This document shows, in pieces, positions 38,000-50,329 of a stretch of DNA of 64,000 nucleotides (position 1 is its first letter; every line of letters begins with the position of its first letter). The notes below the pieces were generated by a model, which saw only the letters and a program-made list of their open reading frames with translations, was not told where the DNA came from and made no database searches. The stretch spans positions 26,062,750 to 26,126,749 of the forward strand of contig NC_062215.1 in NCBI RefSeq assembly GCF_902686445.1. The letters run 5' to 3'. The position numbers and the translations under genes are program-made. The DNA is from Sciurus carolinensis (lineage: Eukaryota; Chordata; Mammalia; Rodentia; Sciuridae).

Positions 38000-40900
38000 C
38001 CCCAGGAAGTGGGCCATGGCTGGGGGGGAGCAGGGCCTGTTGAGCCCATCTGCTACTGCTCTGGAGAGGCTGGGCCTGCCTCACTCTCCAGGGCCTGGTC
38101 CTCCAGCCTGGGCTGTGGTGCTCATGGCTGAGGCCCTGCAGGGGTACAGGTGCCGTGCCAGGCTCTGAGGCCCAGAAACAGGTGTGTTCAGGAGCCACTG
38201 TGGAGCTGGGCTCTAGAGGGAGCCTCTCCTCTGGTAGCCAGGGGACCCTAGAGCAGTGAGGGGGTCTGGCTCTAGGACTTTCTAGCACACCCTGCCCCTT
38301 GATGGGAAAGGCAGGGCATCAGGGCCTACTGAGACCATTACAGTTTCCCAGGTACTCCAGGTGTGCCCTGGGGCAGTGAGCCTCATTAGCAGTGTGGGAA
38401 GACTGTCAAGGCGCTCAGAAGAACCCAGAGTCGCATTGTGCCTGAAACTCGGTGTGTGAAGTCTGAAATATGCAACAGAAGAAATATATCTCTATCTCTC
38501 TAAGCAGCCTCGTGTTTTTCCTCCTGCATGTTGTCAAGGATCCATCACTGTTCCCAGGGCTGCCGCCTTTTAGAAGTCTTAGCTGCTATTTTGATGGCCC
38601 TGAGAAGGCAGAAATCCTAGTCCCCCAGAGCAGGAACAGCTTCAAATCCATCCCAGCAGAAGGCACGCAAAACTCATCCAGTGCAACCCTCTTTTTCTGA
38701 GAAGTCAACAGACCCTGGGAAGCTCAGAGACTTCCTCATTGACACCGAATCGGCCAGCATGAGGGGAGCTTAGTTCTTGAGAGTCCTGACCCAGCACTCC
38801 CACCTCGCCAGTGGGCCAGGCTACAGCTGATATTGGCTTTTCTGCCTTCAGTGTCACCTGGGCCCATCCTGGAAGCCCTCATTGTTCTGTTTCATGAAGC
38901 ACCCCTAAGAGCAGAGGCAATAACAGCCATGGCCTGATGGTTACTGCTAGAGTTTGTCCCTTTAAAGCTGGAAGCAGGACTTGGATCCCTGGCCTAGGAT
39001 CTGAAAGGACCTTATCAAAAAGGTTTATCTATCCCCCTCCATTTCTTGAGCCCCCTCCACACCTCTGACTCTCCTCCTGTCGTTAGCAAGGGCTCAGTAT
39101 CATTGTTCTTCACACCTTATGTAATGTGGGGAGTGAGAGTGAAGGTTTCTAGACCTAAAATCACCAGTGCTGGTCACGTTGGTCTCAGCTCAGCTCAGCT
39201 CAGCTTAGCTTGGTATATTAAAGAGCTCAATTTCTGCCAGGCTGCCACATGTCATTTTCCTAGTTGCCAGGAGAGGGTGCTCCTGAACACCAGTAACAGC
39301 AGCAGGGTAGGTTGTTCAGCCACCCTGCTGACTGCATGCAGTTCTCATTTAATCCTCCCAACCCCTGGAGTCAGGCACTTTTATTATCTTCTTGGGGCCG
39401 ATCAGGAAAATGAGGCTCAGAGCTGTGAAATGACAAGCCCAAAGTTTGTCATTAAGTAGTGGTAGCAGACTTCAGAAGGGGGTAAGAAGCCTGAGCCACT
39501 CAGTCACTGTGTTCTCTCCTCCTGAGGGCTTGACTAGGCAGGTAGCCAGAAGGGGCTAACAGCAAGAGCATAGAATTTATGATGTTTGGGTTCAGCAGTA
39601 TGATTGTGTTTTACTCCTATTTTAGTGAATATCTGAAGCTGTACTTTAGTTCACCATATCATTGGGAGTTTTGTTTCTCAGCATCAACTTTTAAGGGTTT
39701 GGTTTGTTTGTTTGTTTGTTTATGGCACTGGGGATGGTACCCAGGACCCTGTGCACTTGAGGCAAATGCTCTACCACTGAGCTACATTTCCACCCCAACT
39801 CTTAGGCCAGTAAAAAGAAAAATTACTAACTGGGCTTGGCATATTAAACACAGGCAGTAAATACCAAAACAGTTGAACTGCTGGCCCAGAGCTCGAAAAG
39901 CAGCCCACAGTTAATCCAGGCTGCCTAGCACAACGGTTCTCAAAGACTGTTGTTTTGGCTTGGATGGCTCATGCACTGCCATCCCCTGCTATTCCCCATC
40001 ATGTCACACCAGGACTTAGTTCCACATTGTTCTCACCAGCTGCAAACATTCTGCGTTTGTATTCCTATTTAGCCTGGTAGATCATGATTCTGGTTTAACT
40101 TGTCTAACAGTCCAACAATGGTTACATTTTTACTGCCCACCAGGTGATGTTCATTTGCAGGCAGGCAGAAAACTAAGAAAGTCTAGTCTTAGTCCTGCTG
40201 CTCTGGATAGCTTGTCTTGGCTTCACTGAACTAGAGCTCTGCAGGACCCAGGACCAGGCTCAGGACTCTTACCAACAGGCTTAGAAAGCAGGCTTGGGGT
40301 GGAGGCCCTCCTGGCCTCCCTTCCTCTGTTCAGGTCACTGAGGCAAGTTTGAGAGCAGTTTCTCTGCCAGATTCTCTAGTAATGTTCCCCACATGTCTTT
40401 TAGAAGGGAGGGTTAGCTCAGCCTGGAGGCTCAGGCAGGCCAAGTCCCCAGAGCTGCACAATATTTGCTCTGGAAGGAGGAAGAACCCAGGCAGAGAGGC
40501 CATTGTATTTTGTGGTCCACAAGCCTGGTTTCCAGGGCAACCATGGAATCCACAGTTCCATCAGAGGTGGGAGCCAAGACCAGAAGACAGCCAATTGACA
40601 CCCAGAACCCAGTTACCTAAACCAATAAGAAGTGGAGGTGGGCAGAGTCAGGCTGAGAGGGGATCTGGGACTGAGGAGTGCAGAAACCTGGGCAAAGTGG
40701 AGCTCCCCTACCTGGCTGTCAGGTTCAGCAGAAGCCAAGCCCTTTCCTACCAACCCATTCTCATGAAGAAGACAGAGGGGCCCTCATAGCTGCAAGGCAT
40801 GCAGAGGGGAGTGCCACCTACAGGGAACCAGGTCATGGCCTAGTACTGACCAGGACAAGTGGGCGGAAGGGGTAGAGAACCTGGAGAGGCACTCACAGGT

Positions 40901-43900
40901 GCCAGGATTCTGAAGGGCTTGAACCTCTGGGTTAGGGTTCTGGAATAAGTATGTCCCCTGGGGGAAAACCAGCCCCGTGGTCCTGGTGGCTACCCTCAGG
41001 ATTGATGTCCTTTCCTGGCACTCCATGCCACTATTTCTGTGTGTGCCAAGACTACCATGGACAACAGCCTCCTAGCCATAGTCATGACCATGGTGAGTAC
41101 CTACTATCATTCCAAGTTACAGGACTGGAGCAGGTGCACTCTGAGACCCTAACTATAGACCAGAAGCCCAGCCTCATCAATAGGTAACCTATAACAGCCT
41201 TCTCAAAGCCACTTGAGAAGAAGGCTGCATGGAGGGTCTATGACCCCCAAGCCACCACCCTCTCCCATCAGTGCCAGTCTGAGAGGAGAGGACTGAGTAC
41301 CAAGGGTTGAATTCAGGCTCTTGGGTCCTCTCCTGCCTTCTCATACCCACTGTTTCTAGGGCTACTTGTTCTTCCTAAGTGCATCCCTTTGTAAAGCCTC
41401 CCTTACAGCACTGCTTCCCTGGGCTGAAGGGAAACATGGGACAAAGCCATTCTGCTCTCCTGGCCCGGGAGTTGATGCAGCAGCAGAAAGGAAGCTGCCT
41501 GCATCCCAGTCTGCCCTGTGTGTTAAGTGGGGTCATTCCCACAACAGCTTCTGGAGTGGAATTCTAACCTGGGGAGGAAATGGGCTATAGGCAGTCCCAG
41601 GCTGTCCCTGACTGAGCCTCTGGAGGGTAGTTTTGTCCTTGGTATTCCTCATGCCATCCTACTGCTACTGTACCAGTGCTTCCAGTGTACCTCAGTGCTG
41701 CCAGGTCCTCTGCTCCTGTATCTTCTTTCATGGTCCCAGCCAATATGTAAGCACCCTTCCCCAGCAAACCCTTGCTCCAAGTCCTTCTCCCCAATTCTGA
41801 CAAGGGCCCCTGCAGTTACTCAGTAAAGGGGCTTTGGGGATCTCCTCTGAATGCATCTTCCTCCAGCCTAGGTCCCCATGGGTCAGGGCAACAATATGGA
41901 AAGAGTTAAAAGATCCTGGCCACTATTAAACTGTGCAGGGAACCCTCAGTGCAGAGTTTCAGTGAAATGGTATTTTCTCAGGTCCCCAACTCCCAGGGGA
42001 AAGCCCAGAGGCCCAGCTTCTATAAAAGGGGCAAGTGGCAACTTCAGTCAGGGACAAGGACAGGGCACAAAGGCAATCTTGAGCTACAGTCCCAACTCTG
42101 CACCAGGCCCAGGATGAAGGGGGAACAGGAGGATGAGGTCTTTCTGACTCCCTCGAAAGCTCATCAGAGGTGGCTGCCAGGTTGTGAGAAAAAGCCAGTG
42201 GCCTGAAAGGGGTAGAATCTCTTTAAACCCATATGCATCTCAGAAATGCTGAGGGTCTGAGTTGTGGCCTGGGACTTGGTGGAAAGGATTAAAGGATGGG
42301 GTGGAGGGTACAGGGGACAAGACAGTGCATTTGAACTCTGCTCTCTTGCACAATGATCCTAAGTCCTGAGTATCACCTTGAGTTATCCTTCATGACTCAA
42401 GCTTGATGGCTCCAGCCCTACCTCAGCTCCATGAAATGGCACTATGGAGGAGCCAAGAGTCCTGGTATGCAGATGAAGAAAGGTCCTTGGGACTACCATC
42501 TGGGAGTATGGAAGAGGTGTGTGCTGGGTTCCTAAAGCAAACAAGGAGCCTGGTGTGGTTAAGGAGACTATGAAGAATGTAAGGGAAGGAAAGGATGAGG
42601 TGAAGCCTAGAGAGACTTCTTGGGGAGGGAGTGTGGGACCCCTAGTCTTGGGCTCAGTCTGTTCAGGGGGATCCAGGCAGAAGCTGGATAATGGTGGTGC
42701 ATGCCTTCCTGACTCCACTGGTTTTTCTCAGTCACGGGGCTATCCCCAAGAAGGTATGCTGTGTGAGGGTGCCCAGGAGCCATCATGGCCCCCGTGCAGC
42801 TGGTTCACCTACCCAGTTAGTGCTTGACAGGACTGGCAGCAGCAGACTCACCAGCTGATGGTACAGCTTTGTGCTCTGGGCCTGCAGAGGTGGACATTCA
42901 GTCCTCCTGAGATTTGGTTGGAGGCTCCACTTCCCTTTGTGTATCAGGAAGGATGACAAACCTCAGCCCAGGGAGGTCTACCAGATTCCTGCAAAGAGGT
43001 TTTCAAGAAGCCAATAGCTCTAGGATCCAACTTATTTCCTGGAAGGACCAGTCACTGGGGGAAGAGACAATGCAGACTCAGCAGTTAAAAAAAAGGATGT
43101 GTACATACGTATACGGCTAATACCTTTGCTCTTCTATCACTCCGACTGTTACCAAGTTATGAGGAGGTCCTGTCACGGCCTGAACCACCCCAACTGTGGT
43201 TCTGCTCACCTGTCCCAGGAAGCAGTCATGTGCCTTGCTCAAGGAAACATCACTGTAGGAGGGAGTGACCCCATCCTGTCCCTTCCTATTTCTTCAGGGG
43301 CCTTGAAGACACAGCATGAGCGGGTGGACAGTCCCCAACCAACATCCCTTACCTAAGGACTAGCCCTGCTGAGCCTTTCTGGTACACACATGGAAGAATG
43401 CTAAAGTGGACTCCCAGAAACCCCAGGCTACTTTTGCCAAAGATCTATGGAAGTGGCGATTCTAGGGTCATGTCCTGAGACAACAAGGTGACAAGTTAAG
43501 GCAAAACTTCAGAACAGGAAGACTTCTCTGCCTTCAAATAACGAGCTCATGCCTACAGGCAGAGAAGAGTCCTTAAGAAGGAAGTCACTGGACTCTATAA
43601 GCTCCTCTCTGGGGCTACAGCCAACCCCACAGGAATGGCTACCGTCCCTGGCTGCAATCGCCTTCCCAGTCCCTCCACTTAAAGCCAGGCCTTTTAAGGT
43701 TCTGGTTGAGTTGACGGTGAAGGCCTGCCCCAGCCTGCTCTGAGTCCTCAGTAGGTATTCCTAAAGCCAAATCCTTTGCTGCTATATGGTTTGAGATAGA
43801 TCAAGAACCAGAGAAGAATGTGGGCTTACTGTGTCCAGCTACTGGGGTAGGCAGGAAGAAGTCACTTGTCACCTACTTGCCTCATCAGTGGAAGGATGCT

Positions 43901-44320
43901 GGTCAGATGGGGCCTGACTGAGCCTCTTGCCATCCCACAAGCTCCCTCTGCTCTGGGCTCACAGAGGCAGGAGCCTACCATGTAGCCACCTCTGAAGCCT
44001 GTCCTTTGCATGTGGCTTTAAGAAGAAATACAACTGTGATGCTTCCTCTATTGTCCTCTCCCTCTTCTAGGACCCAGCCTCTGGATTTTTAGGGGATACA
44101 AGGAGAAAGTAGCTATGATAGCCTAGAGCCCAAGCTCTCCCCTTTTCCTCTGGGAAATGGTACCAAAGTAATCCTCTCTACAAAACAAAGCCCCCCTTTT
44201 CATTTCCTCACTCTGACAGGCTTCCTTCCTGCTTTCCCCCTTTGGTGTGTACAAGAGAACATGGGTAAGAGCCAACAAAGCAGTGAGCAGTTACATCTAA
44301 GTTTGTCCCCAAGCAGCACA
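38000..44320. other. Gap between XYLT2 and MRPL27, no gene seen
   Basis: No spliced coding gene is recognisable between the XYLT2 and MRPL27 3' ends. It contains a CTCAG pentamer run (39184-39208), a MIR-like stretch (about 39,345-39,470) and a minus-strand ID-like element (39712-39796). 40,000-44,300 looks single-copy and only moderately GC-rich, with scattered short open frames of no known family. Confidence 0.6.
39712..39796 (-). mobile_element. ID-like element
   Basis: GGCACTGGGGATGGTACCCA, AAATGCTCTACCACTGAGCT and an upstream (TTTG)n run, the reversed tail, identify a minus-strand ID copy. Confidence 0.75.
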
Positions 44321-44340
44321 GATTTGTGATTCCAGCAAGC

Positions 44341-44346
44341 TTTATT
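44341..44346 (-). terminator. MRPL27 polyadenylation signal
   Basis: TTTATT on the plus strand reads AATAAA on the minus strand, 179 bases past the MRPL27 stop codon. Cleavage would fall near 44,320-44,330, giving a 3' UTR of about 200 bases. Confidence 0.8.
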
Positions 44347-44524
44347 TAGGCCCAGGTCAGATCTCCCAAAAGGTGTCCTGGCAGTCATTCAGAGTCTCCT
44401 GCAGAGTCAACTTCCAACAGACCTCTTCCTCAGAGGCCCTGTTGTGACCCCAACACTTGACTTCTGGCATCACCTTCTCCTGTCACCTGGATTCCAGTCT
44501 CTGCCCAAGGCCTCAAACAGGACT

Positions 44525-47500
44525 TCAAAGCATAGCTACCAGTTTGAAGGTGCCCTCAGGCTTGGCAGGAACAACATGGACAAAAGTCTTGTAGAGCACA
44601 GCACCCTTGGGCAGTCTGGTGACCAGATCTACTGCCTCCAAGTTATTGGGACTGGGCACGTAGACTTCTTTAGTGTAGTGTACTATCCCCTCCTCCAGGG
44701 CATAGAGGTACTTCTTCTTCCCCAGCCCCACCTGCAACACACAGACCTCGTTAGCTGGATGGAGAGCCAGGTGGTACATCCCAGGGCCTCCACATAGACC
44801 TCTCCCCCAGATTCAGGTCCTGGGGTTGAATGTAAGGTTTAGACAACTCCATTTCACGTTTCCCTTCCCACTGCTTGGTACTTTTTTGCCTTCTGCTCCA
44901 TAAAAGAGAGGGAAAAAGAAAACTCCAACAGCCAAAACCATTGGCTGCTCAGTCTCAGAAGGCTGGTCAGAAGTCACACTAAATGGATCCCAAAACCAGG
45001 GCCAGGGAAGATGCCCCAAGTCATTGTCCCTGGGAACATGCTTTATTTAGACTTTAAAAGACTTCAAAGGAATTGTTATATTAAACACCAATTTGATGTA
45101 CATTTTCATTTATATAAAGTTCAGGTTTTATGGAAAATATAGATCAATGTTATATGGATAATGTATATGTTAATAAAATAATAATAATAATGACATCAGC
45201 TAATATAGTGCTTATCATGTATAAGCACAGTTCCAAGCCTATACATGTGTATCTATATACACACACACATATACACATGTGTATCCATATACATATACAC
45301 ACATGTGCATATACATGTATGTATGCATGTGTATATATACATATATACAAACATGTATATGGGAAGATAATCACGTACACACATGTACATCATATGTATA
45401 TACATACATACACACATAGGAATAGTACATGATTAAAAAAAAAAAGGCGGGGGAACTGAACTATTACTTAAAATAATGTGAAGGGGGCTGGGGATATAGC
45501 TCAGCTGGTAGAGTGCTTGCCTTGCAAGCACAAGGCCCTGGGTTCAATCCCCAGTACCGCACAAAAATAAATAAATAAATAAAATATAAAAATAAATACA
45601 AATTTTAAAAAATAATAATAAGGTGAAGGGTATGGTACAGTTCTATCTTAACAAAGAACTCTTCTATCTCATGAAATAATCTCAACCTGCTGAAACTGCC
45701 TGGTATGAATCTAATTTCTGACACACACACTGAATTGTTTTTATTAAATTCAAGTAATCGTTCAACCATATAGCAGGTTTATACAAAGAAAAATTTCTTA
45801 GAAATCATGAAAAATGAATAAATTGAACTTAATTTCCTAAGACTTGAAGAAAATATTTGAACTCACGAGGCATCTCACCCTCTAAGAACTGAGGATTGGA
45901 AAGGAGAACCAAAAACACTAGGCTAACACAACTCTAAGGCAAACATGGCTAGGCAGACCCCCAATTCACTACACTGCTGCTTATTGTTTTATTCAAGTTT
46001 TTAACAGAAGAAAAATAATTTACTGAATTTGATTCTAGAATTAAAAACTCCTTTGAGTCATAAAAAGAGAAATGTCTACTTTAATATTGTGCATTATTAT
46101 TATTATTATTATTATTTTTTTTTTTTTTTTTTTGGGTGCTGGGGATCGAACCCAGGGCCTTGTGCTTACAAGGCAAGCACTCTACTGACTGAGCTATCTC
46201 CCCAGCCCCTTGTGCATTATTATTTAAAAAAATTTTTTTTGGTAGTGGAGATTGAACCCAGGCGTATTTTACCACTGAGCTAAATCTCTAGCCCTTTTCC
46301 TTTTTTTATTTTGAGACAGGGTCTCCCTAAATTGCCTCAGCTACCATCGAACATGTGACCTTCCTGTCTTAGCATCCTGAATAGCTGAGATTATAGGTGT
46401 GCAATACCACACCTGGCTTAGAATTGTACATTAATAAGAACATTTAAAAACATGTATCTTTTAAAAACATTTAAAAACTGCCATCTTTGCATTTCTATAT
46501 TTTTTTTGTTTTGTTTTTAAAATAGCATTTATTTTTTAAATGTTAATGTGTATGCATTTCTATATCTTAAGCATACTGCTTCTCAGTGCTCAGGTAGCTG
46601 CAACTGCCCCATACATCAAATTATATAACCCACTCCTATTTCCCACTGAAGAGAAAATGAGGCATAGAATGTGCAATCATCCTCTAATGTTAGACAAATC
46701 TCAGCTGTCACTTGGGCCCTGCCACTCTCTGGCTTTTCACCTGTGAAATGGGGATGATCCCCACCTCACAGGGATTTGGAAAGAGAAATGAGATAATAAG
46801 GGCAGGAATAAGCACAATGCTCAGCATATGGTAAACACCCAATAAATGCAACTGTTATCATTACTGTACTTAGGGTCACAGAAAGGTTGTTCTAGAAAAG
46901 AAAAAAGGGGGGCCCCCAAGTAACTCACATGGGCACCTGGGTGCCAGCGAAATTGGCGTTGAGTCCCAAGGATGTTGCCAGCATGAACATAGTGACCTAG
47001 AAGAGAAGTCCACAAGTGTGCTGTCTCTGAGCCCCAGTGATATGGCAGCACAGCAAACTTCTAGGAAAACATGTTGGCCCAAGTGCTGCATACCAACCTC
47101 TAAGCAGGTCCCTGACCAGAAACAACTGCCACATGGTCCAACACAAACAGTGCCCAATCCCCTACCCAGCAGCCTTTTTGCTCTAGTTTCAAGGCTAAAG
47201 TTCAAACTCACTCCTCTTCCAGGATCCCTCACCCCTCCTCAGATCTTATCTGCCCCCTCAATCTAGAGCCAAATGCCATGGTGAACAAAGAGGAGAGGTC
47301 AGAACCAGGCACTTGCAGAATGGGTTTCTTGCTTTTCTAAGAACAACCAGGAGCAGCAGGACAAGGTGCAGCTGGGTAATGGAAGCTAAGATACATTCTC
47401 ACCTTCCATTTTCTTGATGCCATAATGTTTGCCTGGTGACTTTCCACCAAGGTTTTTGGAGCTACCACCTGTCTTCTTGGACGCACTTCTGACAGCAAGA

Positions 47501-47770
47501 GTTACCGCTATAGGAGGGCTCAACAGGGCTGTAATTGCAAAGAGAACAAAAACACTGTTAGATCTTTCTCTGCCTCTATGGCCCATTTGCTAAGAGGTGG
47601 CAGGGGAGAGGAGAAAGATGTGTGAGGGGAACAGAAATGCTAAGTGTTAAGATTTCAGGAAATGCCTGAAGTCCTTTGGCCTTCTCCCATAGCAGGGGAC
47701 CACTCATTCCTTGTACTGCTTGGAGATTAAGTGCTGCATGAGGTAGGGGCCTAGGAGTGTGTGTGTGTGT

Positions 47771-47801
<31 letters not shown>

Positions 47802-49838
47802 GGAGAGGGAGAGTATGTGTGTGCGTGTGCATGCGCACATGCAGGAAGGAGGGGTACACAGGGGCGGGGAGAACAGGAAACTATAAATTTAAAAAAAAAA
47901 AAAATCACACGCTCTGGGTCCTGGCACATTCAGTACTACTGAAGAGAAACAAAACTGTAGAAATCAAAGAAGCCAGCAAGAGGACACCACAGCGCTGCCT
48001 GTTTCAGAGCCTCACTCACCCTCACACCCATGGAGAGGCACAGACAACCTAGAGAGCCCAGTAACAGGGCACTGAGAGGGTAGCGACGGCAGCAGCCTCC
48101 CCACCCTATTGAAGCTATCTATTCACCCACTGCACACCAGATACCTGCATACAAAGAGGGCAAGCTGGTTGGAGTGTGGCTCCCATAGGCTCCTGGCCAT
48201 TTCAGAAAGTTGCTTCGTTTTTCCCCCAAGTACACCAAGCAGAAGTCCAAAAGATCAACACAATGTAAGAAGTTAATCTGACTTCTCTGCACTCATCCCA
48301 AAGTGCTCATTTATTTTAAATTGATAAGAACAATTGTAAGGCTAAGAAATCACTGGCATTTATTTTAAAAAGGAAAATTAGTTCAAATTCATACTAACAT
48401 GAAAGCTTCTTGCTGTAGGACAAACCTAGGACCAGTAGGTCTACCTTTCAGATCTCCAGACCAAGAAGGGTTTGAGTACTATGCAAGCATCTTTAGGGAA
48501 GATTTTTGGGTGTCAGAAGCCTGAATTCAGAGTTCTGGAAGCCTAGGTTTCTGAAGTTTTCATGAGGAATAAATCTAGGTGGAACAAAGGAGCATGGATA
48601 AGAATTAACAGAGAAGACAGGAAGGGTTGTGCAACCTTTGATCCCAGCAACTGAAGGGCCTGAGGCACGAGAATCCCAAGTTTGAGGGCAGACTCAGCAA
48701 CTTAGTGAGACCTAGCTTAAAATAAAAAGGACTGGGGAGGGGGGTTGTAGCTAAGTAGTACACAGCTTGCCTAGCGCGTGTGAGGCACTGGGCTTGATTC
48801 TGAGTACCGCATAAAAATAAGGGTATTGTGTCCATCTACAACTAAGAAAAAATATTAAAAAATAAAAGGGCTGGGGATGTAGTTCAGTGCTAAAGCATTA
48901 CTGGGTTCAATCCTGACTACAAAAAAAAAATTAGAGACATATTAAATGTCCAGCAACAGGATCTCTACTCATTCATTCACTTATTAACATAAGAGACTGG
49001 GCTTTTGCTTTACCTACACTATCTTGTTTGTAAATCTTTGTTCTCCTCCTTTCTCCCCATCCTCCTCAGCAAGCAGTGCCGTGATCTATCCAGCTCAAGC
49101 CAAGGGCGCTCGACCACTAAGATACTTCCCCAGGCCTTTTTATTTTTTATTTTGAGTTAGGGTCTCAGTAATTTGCTAAGATTGTCTGGAAGCCTCAGTC
49201 AGTCTCAGTCCCCCTGGGATCACAGGCGTGCGCCACCGCGCCCCGCCTCCTTTTGTTGTTAGGTCTAAACTCAGTTATTTCCTCAAAGAACTTTTCAGAT
49301 GTACTTTCTTCACAGCATTTTTCCAAATTTACAACTATTTTACTTACACATGCTTATTGACTCATCTACTAGAAAAAACTGTCTAGCGGTTTGAGACCAA
49401 GTCTTCATATTTTTTTTTCTGATAGTCGGTACCAGTGTCTGACACAAGGAACGACCTAAATCTGTTGAGTGAATAGATTTACGTTTTTGGATTCAGTCCT
49501 TTTCACAGGTAAAAGGGTCCACAAAAACCAAGGGAGAGAAAGCTGCGTGCCAGCGTCACCGACCGACAAAGAAGTCTTCTGTACTCGGGATAGGGAATGA
49601 CACGTGCTTCTCCAACCCCGCCTTGCCCCCGCGCAGGAGCGCCGACGACCTGTCACGTGATCAGTGACAGCTTCCCCCCACCCAACCCTGGCGTGTCCCC
49701 CACTCCCCCGCTACGCATCCAAGGTCATCCGCGGGGACAGTTACCACCTCCCGGCCCCCCTCCCGGTTGCCCCGCAATGACTACAGCACCTCACTTACCA
49801 GCTGCCCGCGTCCTCAGCGCCAAAACAGTCGACGCCAT
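44525..49838 (-). CDS. MRPL27: Mitochondrial ribosomal protein L27 (bL27m), 4 coding exons
   Basis: Component of the large subunit of the mitochondrial ribosome; the bacterial L27 family sits near the peptidyl-transferase centre. Minus-strand exons in order of transcription: 49838-49799 (40 bp), 47528-47403, 46996-46929 and 44731-44525, all GT-AG on the minus strand, with phases 1, 1, 0. The predicted protein is 146 aa. It starts [13 protein letters not shown], a basic, Ser/Ala-rich presequence without acidic residues that fits mitochondrial import. The L27 core follows: [20 protein letters not shown], then [20 protein letters not shown], then [14 protein letters not shown]. The end is GTFKLVAML before TGA. 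It is two residues shorter than the human protein I recall, explained by an acceptor shift at exon 2 (see findings). The gene is head to head with EME1 and probably shares its promoter. Confidence 0.95.
45240..45420. repeat. Alternating purine-pyrimidine microsatellite
   Basis: About 180 bp of interspersed CA, TA and TG units (ACACATGTGTATCCATATAC-like) in MRPL27 intron 3. Open frames here encode only Tyr/Ile/His/Thr repeats and are not genes. Confidence 0.85.
45487..45566 (+). mobile_element. Young ID element in MRPL27 intron 3
   Basis: GGCTGGGGATATAGCTCAGC, TGGTAGAGTGCTTGCCTTGC, AAGCACAAGGCCCTGGGTTC and CCCAGTACCGC are nearly consensus. The A-rich tail runs to about 45,620. GTGAAGGG occurs at 45479-45486 and again at 45623-45630, a short target-site duplication. 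Confidence 0.9.
46102..46209 (-). mobile_element. Young ID element with 15-bp target-site duplication
   Basis: Reversed ID (GGGGATCGAACCCAGGGCCT, AAGGCAAGCACTCTACTGAC) with its poly-T tail at 46115-46133. TTGTGCATTATTATT flanks it at 46087-46101 and 46210-46224. It is in MRPL27 intron 3, in the transcribed sense of that gene. Confidence 0.9.
46236..46420 (-). mobile_element. Composite SINE
   Basis: Reversed ID half (AGATTGAACCCAGGCGTATT, CCACTGAGCTAAATCTC) then reversed B1 half (GATTATAGGTGTGCAATACC). Confidence 0.8.
46700..46865 (+). mobile_element. MIR element
   Basis: TGCCACTCTCTGGCTTTTCA, CCTGTGAAATGGGGATGATC, ATGAGATAATAAGGGCAGG and CCCAATAAATGCAACTGTTA follow the MIR consensus, just outside MRPL27 exon 3 (46929-46996). 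Confidence 0.8.
47756..47850. repeat. Compound (TG)n(GA)n microsatellite
   Basis: TG units pass into GA units (47756-47813), then a GT/GC alternating stretch. Located in MRPL27 intron 1. Confidence 0.9.
48625..49250. mobile_element. SINE cluster in MRPL27 intron 1
   Basis: Plus-strand composite pieces at 48625-48735, an ID with long 3' segment at 48736-48858 (GTAGTACACAGCTTGCCTAG, GTGTCCATCTACAACTAAG), a further ID-like piece at 48866-48931, and a minus-strand composite at 49085-49250 ending ATCACAGGCGTGCGCCACCG. Confidence 0.75.
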
Positions 49839-49943
49839 GTTTGCCTCATACTCACTTCCGGTCTTGAGAATCTGCTTCCGCTACCGGGAGATTTATTTCC
49901 GGGTTCTGCATGCCAGTTGAAGGAGTGGCGCGGGAAGTTACAG
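49839..49943. promoter_or_regulatory. Bidirectional promoter of MRPL27 and EME1
   Basis: The MRPL27 ATG (49838, minus strand) and the EME1 first-exon donor (GT at 49944, plus strand) are 105 bp apart. Between them are three ETS-type CTTCCG or TTCCGG motifs, the clearest being ACTTCCGG at 49854-49861, plus CTTCCG near 49875-49880 and TTCCGG near 49897-49902. An E2F-like GGCGCGGGAA lies at 49927-49936. There is no TATA box. Clustered ETS/GABP sites are typical of divergent housekeeping promoters; the E2F-like site would fit S-phase demand for EME1, but that is inference. Confidence 0.7.
49880..49943 (+). other. EME1 untranslated first exon (5' limit estimated)
   Basis: The stretch ends in TTACAG followed by GTGAGC, a strong donor at 49944. 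It is joined to the acceptor at 51377-51378 just before the coding exon. It contains an ATG at 49910-49912 that opens a short upstream frame. The transcription start is not visible, so the left edge is a guess. Confidence 0.6.
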
Positions 49944-50329
49944 GTGAGCTCTCCGCGTAACAGACCTTCGGTGGGTGAAGGCTGTAGGTCTGAACACCAC
50001 TGCGGAGGGGGTGGCCAGGGCGTGCAGGGAGTTCTGCTGCGGACCGCCGGCCTCCGCCGTGCGGAGCGTGACCCACAGGGGTCCGCTTGTCCCACTCCCT
50101 CGTTTTGCAGGAGAACCGAGGCCCAGGGCCCACTCTCTAGTCATTCAACTTACTTACTTAGTCAAATAACCCTGTGCTAGGTAATGCTAAGCACGGTAAA
50201 CGTATTATTTCATTTAATTCAAATCAACAAAGTTGGCATTGTTATTTCTATTATACTAAAAAATAAAATGAGGCCCAGGATAATTACAAGGGTTATCCAG
50301 GGCCACACACACAGTGTTAGTAAATATTT

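Noticed and set aside
45130..45432. Tyr/Ile/His-rich open frames
   Set aside because: They translate the CA/TA microsatellite.
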